Assembly (NCBI GenBank): GCA_020718105.1
Contig: DYDA01000001.1
Location: forward strand, 92,370 to 156,369
Source: Micavibrio sp.
GTDB taxonomy: Bacteria > Pseudomonadota > Alphaproteobacteria > UBA9219
DNA length: 64,000 nt
Direction: 5' to 3'
Part shown: in pieces, positions 21,053-30,937 of the stretch
Layout: the number at the start of each line of letters is the position of its first letter
Numbering within the stretch: the stretch's first letter is position 1
Notes under the pieces: model-generated
What the model was told of the DNA's origin: nothing
What the model saw: only the letters and a program-made list of their open reading frames with translations
The model's database searches: none
Made by a program: the position numbers and the translations under genes

Positions 21053-21137
21053 ATAGGGGTGGGTTCATTGGGCGGTTGGTATAATATCAACGACCCTATG
21101 AACTTACTCATAAAACCTTGATGGGATTTACTCCTAT

Positions 21138-21322
21138 CCCATTCTTCGTCATCCCGCACGAAGTCCCGCGTAGAGCGGGATGAAGATGCGGGACCCAGTT
21201 GAATTCTCTTTGTTTCGCAAAAAACAAGGATCGGGATTGTTTAAAGACAAAGCTTTCAACTGGGTCCCGCATCTGCGCGTTTGACGCTGTCAAACGCTCC
21301 GTGCGGGATGACGGAGAATGGG
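21138..21322. repeat. Nested palindromic element
   Basis: CCCATTCTTCGTCATCCCGCACG ... CGTGCGGGATGACGGAGAATGGG outer arms; inner GATGCGGGACCCAGTTGAA/TTCAACTGGGTCCCGCATC. Confidence 0.85.
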
Positions 21323-21333
21323 CTATATAGGGC

Positions 21334-22836
21334 TTACGATTCAACCGCGTTGAATTGGCGCTCCAAATTGCTAAAGCGCGTGAACTGACCATCGAAGTGC
21401 AAGGGCACGGTTCCGATGGGGCCGTGGCGCTGTTTGGCAATCAGCACTTCGGCGATGTTGCGGACTTCCTCGCCGCGCTCCATCCATCGTTGATAGCGCG
21501 TGTTGAACTTGTCTTCGCCTTCGTCAGCGCGGCGTGCGGGCTCGCTACGCGCGTGGTAGTATTCCTCGCGGTACACGAACATAACGACGTCGGCGTCTTG
21601 CTCGATAGAGCCTGACTCGCGCAAGTCTGACAGTTGTGGGTGTTTGTCTTCACGCGATTCCACGGCGCGGGAAAGCTGTGAGAGCGCGAGGACCGGCACT
21701 TCCAATTCTTTGGCAAGGCCTTTCAGGCCGCGCGTGATTTCCGAGACTTCCTGCACGCGGTTGTCGCTTCCTTTGGCCATGCCGTGAAGCAGTTGAAGAT
21801 AATCGATGACGATAAGGCCCAGCGCGGGGACAAGGCGCTTCAGACGGCGCGCGCGGGTGCGTAACGCTGCGACGGTGAGGCCCGGTGTGTCGTCGATATA
21901 AAGAGGCGCACGCGAGAGGAACTTCGTCGCCTCAAGAAATTTATTGAAGTCGTCTTGCTTAATCTCGCCGCGCCGGATTTTGTCGGAAGGCACGCTGGAG
22001 TAATCGCCCAGCAAGCGGGTGGAAAGTTGCTCGCTGGACATTTCAAGGGAGAAGAACGCGACGGCGGAGCCTTCCTTGCCATTGGTGTCGTGATGCGCCT
22101 TTGCGGCGTTAATCGCGATGTTGGTGGCGAGGGCCGTTTTGCCCATCGAAGGCCGTCCGGCAAGAATGATAAGATCGGATTTTTGAAAACCGCCAAGCTT
22201 GCGATCCATATCGCGCAGGCCTGTGGTGACGCCCGTCACATGGCTGTCGCGTTTAAAGGCTTCGTCGGCAAGGCGCAAGGAAACGGTCAGCGACTTTTCC
22301 AATTTGACAAAACCGCGATCAAGCTCGCCCGTTTGCGCCAGCTCAAACAAACTGTGCTCAGCGCGTTCAATCTGCTTGGGCGCTGTATCTTCAAGATCTT
22401 GTTGAAACGCGTTGTTGACGATGTCCTCGCCCAGCGTAATCAACTGACGACGAAGGTGCAGGTCGTGGATCAACTGCGCGTAGTCGTGTGCGTTGATGAC
22501 CGAGATAATGCTGGCTGCCAAATCGCCCAGATAATGCGCCCCGCCGACGTTGGCCAAAGCAGGATCGTTTTCAAACAATCCGCGCAGCGTTTTGGGGTCG
22601 GCAATTTGTCCGCGCTGGATCAGCGTGGCGATAGCCTCAAAGATGCGTTGATGAACGGGATCATAAAATTGATCGGGCGCCAAAAGCTCACCGACTTTTT
22701 CATAGACGTTATTATTGACAAGGATCGCGCCCAACAGGGCTTGTTCAGCCTCGATGTTGTGGGGCAGGGCGCGTGGCTGCGCGATGTCCGTTGAAACAGA
22801 GCGCAAAGCGGGAAGAGAGGTGATGGTGTCGGTCAT
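21334..22836 (-). CDS. dnaB: Replicative DNA helicase
   Basis: ALPHNIEAEQALLGAILVNN, LIILAGRPSMGKTALATNIA, VIDYLQLLHG, LSQLSRAVESREDKHPQLSDLRESGSIEQDADVV. Confidence 0.96.
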   Translation of the reverse strand: MTDTITSLPALRSVSTDIAQPRALPHNIEAEQALLGAILVNNNVYEKVGELLAPDQFYDPVHQRIFEAIATLIQRGQIADPKTLRGLFENDPALANVGGAHYLGDLAASIISVINAHDYAQLIHDLHLRRQLITLGEDIVNNAFQQDLEDTAPKQIERAEHSLFELAQTGELDRGFVKLEKSLTVSLRLADEAFKRDSHVTGVTTGLRDMDRKLGGFQKSDLIILAGRPSMGKTALATNIAINAAKAHHDTNGKEGSAVAFFSLEMSSEQLSTRLLGDYSSVPSDKIRRGEIKQDDFNKFLEATKFLSRAPLYIDDTPGLTVAALRTRARRLKRLVPALGLIVIDYLQLLHGMAKGSDNRVQEVSEITRGLKGLAKELEVPVLALSQLSRAVESREDKHPQLSDLRESGSIEQDADVVMFVYREEYYHARSEPARRADEGEDKFNTRYQRWMERGEEVRNIAEVLIAKQRHGPIGTVPLHFDGQFTRFSNLERQFNAVES

Positions 22837-22928
22837 GGGCACTGTCATAGCAAAGGTTTAACCGCCCGCCTAAACGAAAAAACGCTTGTGGATAAATGAC
22901 CTGTGGATAACGGGGATAAAAATCCATT

Positions 22929-23090
22929 CGTCATTCCCGCGAAGGCGGGAATCCAGCTGCGCGGCCCCGTGTCAAGCACGGGGCAGGCTAGCCGCGCACA
23001 TGAGTCAAAAAAATGCGGGAAACACGCTGTTTTTGACTCATACGCCTCGCGGACGCTCGGCGCTGGATCCCCGCCTTCGCGGGGATGACG
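22929..23090. repeat. Nested palindromic element sharing its core with the carB insert
   Basis: CGTCATTCCCGCGAAGGCGGGAATCCAGCTGCGC-GGCCCCGTGTCAAGCACGGGGCAGGCTAGCCGCGC...AGTCAAAAA/TTTTTGACT...GCTGGATCCCCGCCTTCGCGGGGATGACG. Confidence 0.85.
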
Positions 23091-23201
23091 AATATGGGGT
23101 AAAACTAAACACACAACCCGTCATGCCCGCGAAGGCGGGGATCCCATTTTCTTTTTTCTTAAAATATGTCAATTATCACTAGAAGGCGATGAGGTAGAAA
23201 A

Positions 23202-23525
23202 ATGAGTATTCCAACAATTCATCCGGGCACAATCCTGCGTCATGAGATTGAGGCGCGCGGCCTATCGGCGATGCGTCTCGCGTCTGATATTGGCGTGCCC
23301 CAAAGCCGGATTGCCGAGGTGTTGCGGGGGCGGCGTTCTGTTACCGCTGACACGGCCTATCGTCTTGGCCTTTATCTGGGGACGGGGGGAGACCTTTGGC
23401 TCGGTCTGCAAAGTCAGCATGACTTGTCAGTTTTAGCGCGCGACCACGGAGAAGATATTCAAAATGAAATCAGGTTTTCTCCTTTAACGAAGGCCAAAGA
23501 ACCAAGCCATACGCGCAGAAATTAG
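23202..23525 (+). CDS. HigA-like addiction-module antidote / XRE regulator
   Basis: IHPGTILRHEIEARGLSAMRLASDIGVPQSRIAEVLRGRRSVTADTAYRLGLYLGTGGDLWLGLQSQHDL. Confidence 0.85.
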   Translation: MSIPTIHPGTILRHEIEARGLSAMRLASDIGVPQSRIAEVLRGRRSVTADTAYRLGLYLGTGGDLWLGLQSQHDLSVLARDHGEDIQNEIRFSPLTKAKEPSHTRRN

Positions 23526-23531
23526 GGCGGC

Positions 23532-24758
<1,227 letters not shown>

Positions 24759-24874
24759 TTATCCACAATCGCCCCCAAAGGCAAGCGAAAACTGACCCAA
24801 AGAGTCAGTGGAATCATTTGTTTAGCAATTTTGCCGCAATTGCCGGCGCGAAGGCATTGTCTTGATGTTTCCTA

Positions 24875-25183
24875 TCACGCTTCACCCTCTTCGCTGCCAA
24901 AGGCTGGTTGCAGATCACGTGCCCCATGGAGGACACGAACGACATCTATCCCATCAGGAACGGGTAGGAAATAGAGGACATATCGTCCCACAGGAAAGCT
25001 CCTCATGTTCTCTCCTAATTCGTCACGAGGCCGCCCTATGTTTGGTTTTTTAGCTAAAAGAGCCATTTTCTTGCTGATGGTATCAATAAAGGCGTCCGCG
25101 CGGCTCTCGCTATCTTCTGCGATATAATCCCAAATTTCAGCAAGGTCAGCCTCGGCGCGAGGACGTTTAAAAATGGCCGCCAT
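24875..25183 (-). CDS. ParE/RelE-family toxin
   Basis: FKRPRAEADLAEIWDYIAEDSESRADAFIDTISKKMALLAKKPNIGRPRDELGENMRSFPVGRYVLYFLPVPDGIDVVRVLHGARD. Confidence 0.9.
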   Translation of the reverse strand: MAAIFKRPRAEADLAEIWDYIAEDSESRADAFIDTISKKMALLAKKPNIGRPRDELGENMRSFPVGRYVLYFLPVPDGIDVVRVLHGARDLQPAFGSEEGEA

Positions 25184-25459
25184 TTAGACCTCACGCTTAG
25201 TGGCCTGTCGCATTTTTCGTCGCGCTCTCCCTTTGCGTTTTATCTCTTCGGCGTCCCACACTGTGGCTTCGCCGCTGTTCAGGCCTTCATGAATATCTTG
25301 GCGCAACTGTTCGAGCTTGATAGCCCTCATACGATCTTGTTGTTCCATGAGGCGCAAGGCCTCTCTTACAACTTCGCTTGCGGAGTTATAGAGTCCAGAG
25401 GACACCTTTTGCTTAACCAAAGATTCGAGATGGGGTGTTAAATTGACATTTATAGGCAT
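25184..25459 (-). CDS. ParD-family antitoxin
   Basis: INVNLTPHLESLVKQKVSSGLYNSASEVVREALRLMEQQD; directly upstream of the ParE-like gene. Confidence 0.9.
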   Translation of the reverse strand: MPINVNLTPHLESLVKQKVSSGLYNSASEVVREALRLMEQQDRMRAIKLEQLRQDIHEGLNSGEATVWDAEEIKRKGRARRKMRQATKREV

Positions 25460-25535
25460 GACTTTCTCCTTAGTTTGTTATTCTATTGAAATTGTCAAAC
25501 ATTGTCAAACATTGTCATTGCCTTGGATCTCGGCG

Positions 25536-26186
25536 TTAGCCCTTCTTTTTTGCCGCAGTCACAGGGGCAAACGAATTTCGGTGCCAGATGGTAACGCCAT
25601 GCTTCTGCAGGGCGGCGAGGTGGATCGCGGTGCCATAGCCCGCATTATGTTCCCAGCCATAGGCAGGATGCTCTAATGCCAATTCGCGCATCATCCTGTC
25701 GCGCGTGACCTTGGCGATGATCGAGGCCGCCGCGATGGACAGGCTCTTGCTGTCGCCCTTGATGATCGTTGTGGCGGGGCAGGGCAGGTCTTTGGGCAGC
25801 TTGTTGCCATCGATCAGCGCATGGTTGGGCGTTACCGATAGGCCGCGCACCGCCCGCGTCATGGCGAGCAGCGAGGCGTGCAGGATGTTGAGGCTATCGA
25901 TCTCCTCCACGCTGCTCTGCGCCACGGCATAGGTGCAAAGCTGGGTGAGGTGAGGGAAAAGATATTCGCGCTGCCGATCGGACAGCTTCTTACTGTCGTT
26001 TATTTTGCACGCGATCTCTGGCGGCAAACCTTCGCGCGGCAAAATCGCCGCCGCCGCCACAACAGGCCCCGCCAAAGGCCCGCGTCCAACTTCATCCACG
26101 CCGCAGATAATTTTGCCTTCGTTTTGGCCATGCAGGATTTCGTGCGTTAGGTCGGGCACTTGTGTCCTCTGTTTCAAATGTTTCAT
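25536..26186 (-). CDS. rnhB: Ribonuclease HII
   Basis: ICGVDEVGRGPLAGPVVAAAAIL, DSKKLSDRQRE, IIKGDSKSLSIAAASIIAKVTRDRMM; start MKHLKQRTQ. Confidence 0.93.
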   Translation of the reverse strand: MKHLKQRTQVPDLTHEILHGQNEGKIICGVDEVGRGPLAGPVVAAAAILPREGLPPEIACKINDSKKLSDRQREYLFPHLTQLCTYAVAQSSVEEIDSLNILHASLLAMTRAVRGLSVTPNHALIDGNKLPKDLPCPATTIIKGDSKSLSIAAASIIAKVTRDRMMRELALEHPAYGWEHNAGYGTAIHLAALQKHGVTIWHRNSFAPVTAAKKKG

Positions 26187-26488
26187 AGTCTTGGAGCGTG
26201 ATTTCTTTTCGTTATTATACGCTCCTTTAAAAGGAAGCAAATGAGGATAAAAGGAAGTAAATGAGGAAGCGTTTTTTAGGCTCCGTACGTCTCTTTTTTG
26301 TATTAAAAAAGGGCTGAAAATGTCGTTTTTCTGCATAAAAAAGGGTGCCTTTGACCCTCTTTTGACGCTGTTTTTTCGCATCATTTGATATTTTATAAAT
26401 GAAAGTATCGATTTTTGTTGATTTAAGCGCAGCTCTCGTCTAACTCTGCGGCCTCGCGTCGTTTTTTGCTTAGCCGCGCGACCATAAT

Positions 26489-26564
26489 GTCTCCTTCGTC
26501 TAGAGGCCTAGGACATCGCCCTTTCACGGCGGTAACACGGGTTCGAATCCCGTAGGAGACGCCA
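26489..26564 (+). tRNA. tRNA-Glu (anticodon TTC)
   Basis: GTCTCCTTCGTCTAGAGGCCTAGGACATCGCCCTTTCACGGCGGTAACACGGGTTCGAATCCCGTAGGAGACGCCA; full cloverleaf arms and CCA end. Confidence 0.95.
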
Positions 26565-26570
26565 TATAAA
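26518..26570. repeat. attL: 53-bp direct repeat covering the tRNA-Glu 3' end
   Basis: Identical to 45769-45821. Confidence 0.9.
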
Positions 26571-26580
26571 TCAACGACTT

Positions 26581-26603
26581 AAGGCCACCCTCGCGGTGGC
26601 CTT
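26581..26603 (+). terminator. Hairpin downstream of tRNA-Glu
   Basis: AAGGCCACCctcgcGGTGGCCTT followed by TGTCGTTTTT; second copy at 45832-45854. Confidence 0.65.
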
Positions 26604-26820
26604 TGTCGTTTTTGCCTAACTTTTGCCTAATATACGGTGCGATACAGGATGATTTGAGTGAGAACATTTCTGCCCATTTTCCAGAGACAAACTCAGTCAT
26701 TGTTATTGCCCTATTCTGGGCGTTGGCGACGATGCACCTAGGGGACGCTCGCGAGCGCGCCGTCAGGGTGCGCCGAAGCGAGCGGGCGTCCCCGTTTATA
26801 ATCAAGCAGCCAGTTCTGCC

Positions 26821-26860
26821 CTGTCCCGTCCTGTCCCGTCCCGTCCCGTCCCGTCCTGTC
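26821..26860. repeat. Pentanucleotide tandem repeat (CYGTC)x8
   Basis: CTGTC CCGTC CTGTC CCGTC CCGTC CCGTC CCGTC CTGTC. Confidence 0.9.
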
Positions 26861-26911
26861 CTTGGTGAACTGATACTGCAGCTTTTTGCCATAGCGTAAG
26901 ATGCCGCTTCG

Positions 26912-27097
26912 TTAGGAACCAGATAGTTTTTTGAGATTGGCAAACCATCTTTCGGCCTCGCTTCGTTCCACCAAGCTGCGTCTGCCGCGTTTTAACAGCC
27001 GCAGCCGTTCAGCTCGAACCTCTCGGTAAAACGAGGCTCGTGAGATAGCGTAAACCCGACAAAATTCCGAAACGCGATAAGCAACGGGTTCTTCCAT
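26912..27097 (-). CDS. Excisionase/AlpA-like helix-turn-helix protein
   Basis: MEEPVAYRVSEFCRVYAISRASFYREVRAERLRLLKRGRRSLVERSEAERWFANL. Confidence 0.75.
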   Translation of the reverse strand: MEEPVAYRVSEFCRVYAISRASFYREVRAERLRLLKRGRRSLVERSEAERWFANLKKLSGS

Positions 27098-27397
27098 GGA
27101 CAACTCCTTTGCGCGAGAAAATGAACCAATGCCAATCCAAGGAACACAAACACACATCCCTGGGTCAGCACGAACGAGCTTAAGCATCGCGCATAACATC
27201 GAAAACTCTTACAGCCTTTATGTACGACCTGATGCGACGAAATTCTTCGGATTGAGCACGCCACGGCATGGGGAGGTCATAAACGGGCAGTTATCCATAT
27301 AACGGGGCAAATTTGCTTTCTGTTCAAAACTGCTTTTACCCGCTATCCTATATGGGTTTCCCGGGACGTTACCGGACATGATACAGGGGATGCAAAA

Positions 27398-28957
27398 GTG
27401 GTCAGTATCGAGCTTAAGAAAAAACTGTGGGCAGCGGCAGATCAGCTTCGCGCCAATATGGATGCAGCAGAGTACAAGCACATCGTTCTCGGGCTGATTT
27501 TCCTGAAATATGTATCCGATACATTTGAGGAGCGGCGCGCCGAGCTGCGCCGTCGTTTTGCTGACCCTAACGATAGCTATGCCCTGTCAAATACCGCCAC
27601 GATTGAAACCGAGCTTGAAGATCGCGACTATTACACCGAAGCTAACGTCTTCTGGCTTCCGGCAGAGGCGCGGTGGGAGCGAATCCAAAACGCAGCGAAA
27701 CAGCCGGGTCTTGGCAAAAACATCGACAATGCGCTAGAGGCTATTGAGAAAGAAAATTATCGCCTTAAAAACATCCTCGACAAACGCTTTGCGCGCACTG
27801 AGCTGGAGCAAAGCAAGCTCGCTCGTCTTGTTGATCTTGTTTCCACCATCGGCTTTGGTGGCGGCGAGAAAGCAAAAGACGTCCTAGGCGAGGTTTACGA
27901 ATACTTCCTTGGTCAGTTTGCCAGCGCAGAAGGCAAGAAGGGTGGACAGTTCTATACCCCCGCCGCCGTTGTTAAAACGATTGTTGGTGTCATCGCGCCG
28001 CATAAGGGCAAGGTCTATGATCCGTGCTGCGGTTCTGGCGGCATGTTTGTTCAATCGGAAAAGTTTTTGGAATCTCACGGCGGACGCTTTGGGGATATCA
28101 GCATCTATGGACAGGAAGCCAACCCCACCACATGGCGGCTGGTTGCCATGAACCTTGCCATTCGTGGCATGGATTTCAATCTGGGCAAGGAGCCTACCGA
28201 CACCTTTACGCGCAATCAGCATCCCGATTTGCGGGCTGACTTCATCATGGCGAACCCGCCGTTCAATATCTCGGATTGGTGGAGCGAGAAGCTGGCTGGT
28301 GATGCACGCTGGGCTTTCGGCACGCCGCCACAGGGCAACGCAAACTATGCGTGGCTTCAACATATCCTCTATCACCTTAAGCCTTCGGGTATTGCGGGTG
28401 TGGTGTTGGCCAATGGCTCTATGTCATCAAATCAAAATAGTGAAGGCACCATCCGCAAAGCGATGGTGGATGGGGACGTGGTTGATTGCATGGTGGCCTT
28501 GCCGCCTCAGCTTTTCCTCAACACCCAGATTCCAGCTTGCTTGTGGTTTCTGACCAAGGATAAAAAAGCAAATGGCCGCAACCGAAAGGGAGAGGTTCTG
28601 TTTATCGATGCCCGCAAGCTGGGCTATTTGGTTGATCGCGTGAACCGCGATTTTGATGATGAAAAAGATATTGCCAAAATCACGAACGCCTATCATCGCT
28701 GGCGCGGGGATGCGGACGACAAAACACCCTATGCCGACGAACCCGGATTTTGCAAAGCCGTAAAACTGGCCGAAATCCAAAAGCATGATTACGTCCTTAC
28801 CCCAGGGCGGTATGTTGGCAGTGAAGCGGTAGAGGATGACGACGAAGTCTTTGCCGAAAAAATGGAACGCCTGACCAAACAGCTTTATGAACAAATGGAA
28901 GAAGGCACGCGCCTCGATACCTCCATTCGGAAACAGTTGAAGAAGGTTGGTTTCTGA
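27398..28957 (+). CDS. hsdM: Type I restriction-modification system methyltransferase subunit
   Basis: LRANMDAAEYKHIVLGLIFLKYVSDTFEERR, GQFYTPAAVVKTIVGVIAPHKGKVYDPCCGSGGMFVQSEKF, ADFIMANPPFNISDWW. Confidence 0.95.
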   Translation: MVSIELKKKLWAAADQLRANMDAAEYKHIVLGLIFLKYVSDTFEERRAELRRRFADPNDSYALSNTATIETELEDRDYYTEANVFWLPAEARWERIQNAAKQPGLGKNIDNALEAIEKENYRLKNILDKRFARTELEQSKLARLVDLVSTIGFGGGEKAKDVLGEVYEYFLGQFASAEGKKGGQFYTPAAVVKTIVGVIAPHKGKVYDPCCGSGGMFVQSEKFLESHGGRFGDISIYGQEANPTTWRLVAMNLAIRGMDFNLGKEPTDTFTRNQHPDLRADFIMANPPFNISDWWSEKLAGDARWAFGTPPQGNANYAWLQHILYHLKPSGIAGVVLANGSMSSNQNSEGTIRKAMVDGDVVDCMVALPPQLFLNTQIPACLWFLTKDKKANGRNRKGEVLFIDARKLGYLVDRVNRDFDDEKDIAKITNAYHRWRGDADDKTPYADEPGFCKAVKLAEIQKHDYVLTPGRYVGSEAVEDDDEVFAEKMERLTKQLYEQMEEGTRLDTSIRKQLKKVGF

Positions 28958-30234
28958 TGGTGGCGAAGTGGCAAGACCTTTCGTTAGATGAGCTGAAGGG
29001 AGACCAAAAAAGTGCCTTCGCAATGGGTCCCTTTGGGTCGAGAATCAAAGCAGAGAACTTTGTCTCTTCTGGCGTGCCCATCCTTAAAGGCGGGAATTTG
29101 AATGGCAGTTTTATAAATGAAGAAAACTTTGATTTCTTAACTGAAGAAAAGGCTGAAGAACTGAAAAGCTCAAGGGCTGCTAGAGGAGATTTGGTCGTTA
29201 CACACAGGGGGACAATAGGACAGGTAGGGCTCATTCCTGAATGGTCAAAATTTGATGGCTACATCGTATCACAAAGCCAACTGAAACTTAGTTTTGATCG
29301 TCAGAAAGTAAATCCGTATTTCATCTATTATTTTTTCAAAACAAAAGACGGGCAAGCAAAATTACTTGCAAACGCTTCTCAAGTTGGCGTTCCAGCTCTA
29401 GCTCAGGCTCTTACTTCTATTAAGAAAGTTAGGATCAATCTTCCCGAAAGGGAGGAGCAGAACAAAATCGTTGATGTTTTGCTTGGCCTCGATAAAAAAA
29501 TACATCTAATTCACAAGCAGAACGCGACATTTGAGATGATGGCGCAGGCGATATTCAAATCGTGGTTTGTGGATTTTGATCCTGTGAAAGCCAAGGCCGA
29601 GGGCCGCCGACCCGAAGGCATGGACGCCGCCACCGCCGCCCTGTTCTCCTCCAGCTTCATCGACTCCCCCCATGGACAGATACCAGAGGGATGGAGCATA
29701 TCAAAGGTATCAGATATCCTAGATCTGGCTTATGGGAAGGCACTAAAAAGTACTGACCGCTTAGAAGGCAATGTGCCAGTTTATGGCTCCGGTGGCATCA
29801 CAGGGTTTCATTCTGAACACCTCGTTGAAGGGCCAGGCATTGTGGTCGGAAGAAAAGGCACGGTTGGGAGTTTGCATTGGGAAAGAAACGCCTTCTTTCC
29901 AATCGACACAGTGTTTTATGTCATTCCGAAAAAAGGGTTTTCGCTGGGATACATTTTCTATCTCTTAAAAACCCTTGGACTGGAAAACATGAACACAGAT
30001 GCCGCAGTCCCTGGACTTAATCGAAATAACGTTTATCGCCTAGAGCTGCCGACACCGACTCAAGAAAGCCTGATTCAGTTTGATGCCATTATCACCGAAT
30101 TACTAAGAAAAATAGATTTTAACCAAGCGCAGATTAACGTCCTCTCAAGTACACGCGATGCCCTTCTTCCCCGCCTTATCTCCGGCAAGCTGCGCGTGGG
30201 GGACGATAAGCAAATTATAAAGGATGTGGCATGA
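28957..30234 (+). CDS. hsdS: Type I restriction-modification specificity subunit
   Basis: Two TRD-like halves with conserved spacers (VDVLLGLDKKIHLIHKQNATFEMMAQAIFKSWFVDFDPV; LSSTRDALLPRLISGKLRV); overlaps hsdM by 1 bp. Confidence 0.9.
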   Translation: MVAKWQDLSLDELKGDQKSAFAMGPFGSRIKAENFVSSGVPILKGGNLNGSFINEENFDFLTEEKAEELKSSRAARGDLVVTHRGTIGQVGLIPEWSKFDGYIVSQSQLKLSFDRQKVNPYFIYYFFKTKDGQAKLLANASQVGVPALAQALTSIKKVRINLPEREEQNKIVDVLLGLDKKIHLIHKQNATFEMMAQAIFKSWFVDFDPVKAKAEGRRPEGMDAATAALFSSSFIDSPHGQIPEGWSISKVSDILDLAYGKALKSTDRLEGNVPVYGSGGITGFHSEHLVEGPGIVVGRKGTVGSLHWERNAFFPIDTVFYVIPKKGFSLGYIFYLLKTLGLENMNTDAAVPGLNRNNVYRLELPTPTQESLIQFDAIITELLRKIDFNQAQINVLSSTRDALLPRLISGKLRVGDDKQIIKDVA

Positions 30235-30935
30235 AGTACGAAGTCTACTGCGATGAAAGCAACCCTGATGTTTTCTCGTCTCAAGCCTCAAACAAAGCAA
30301 AATACTTGATGATCGGCAGCCTGTGGCTTCCTGCCGAGATGCGGAGCGAATTAAAGTCCGAACTTTCGGATCTAAGAAAGAAACACAAGTTTTTATATGA
30401 AATAAAGTGGCACAAAGTTCATAAGAATCATGAAGCCTTTTATCGGGAATTGATCCAACTATTTATGTCCAAAGGATTGCAGCTTCGGTTCCGCTGCATT
30501 GCTGTTGAAGCTGACAAAGTAAATATGCCCAAGTATCACAACAACGATCAAGAGCTGGGCTTCTATAAGTTCTACTATCAGGTGCTTCAACACTGGATAC
30601 TCAACTTCAACGATTATGTATTTTTCTGTGATGAAAAGACCAGCCGTTTCGGAGATCGGCTCAAGACACTCAAGACAGTTCTTCAAAACGCCAACATCAG
30701 CTCAAACATCCATGATGTTCAAGCGTTGCCTTCACATGAGGTTGTTCTTTTGCAGTTCTGCGATTTTCTTCTTGGTATTGCGTCGAGTAGAATGAACGAA
30801 TCTATAGCTGCTGGCTCTGTGAAGGACAGACTCTGCGCCTATTTGGAACAATTGCTTGATCACACCATCGAGCCAACACAGCGTGCGGAGCAAAAGTTCA
30901 ATATTTTTAAAATCAACTTATCTGGGGGCTGGTAG
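30231..30935 (+). CDS. DUF3800-like protein
   Basis: MKYEVYCDESNPD...YLMIGSLWLPAEMRSELKSELSDLRKKHKFLYEIKWHKV, CDFLLGIASSRMN; overlaps hsdS stop. Confidence 0.7.
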   Translation: MKYEVYCDESNPDVFSSQASNKAKYLMIGSLWLPAEMRSELKSELSDLRKKHKFLYEIKWHKVHKNHEAFYRELIQLFMSKGLQLRFRCIAVEADKVNMPKYHNNDQELGFYKFYYQVLQHWILNFNDYVFFCDEKTSRFGDRLKTLKTVLQNANISSNIHDVQALPSHEVVLLQFCDFLLGIASSRMNESIAAGSVKDRLCAYLEQLLDHTIEPTQRAEQKFNIFKINLSGGW

Positions 30936-30937
30936 TC

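Noticed and set aside
21955-22794. 279-aa plus-strand ORF opposite dnaB
   Set aside because: Antisense to dnaB, low-complexity composition
26524-26943. ORF ending MASPTGFEPVLPP
   Set aside because: This C-terminus is the antisense translation of the tRNA-Glu 3' end and microsatellite, a well-known spurious annotation
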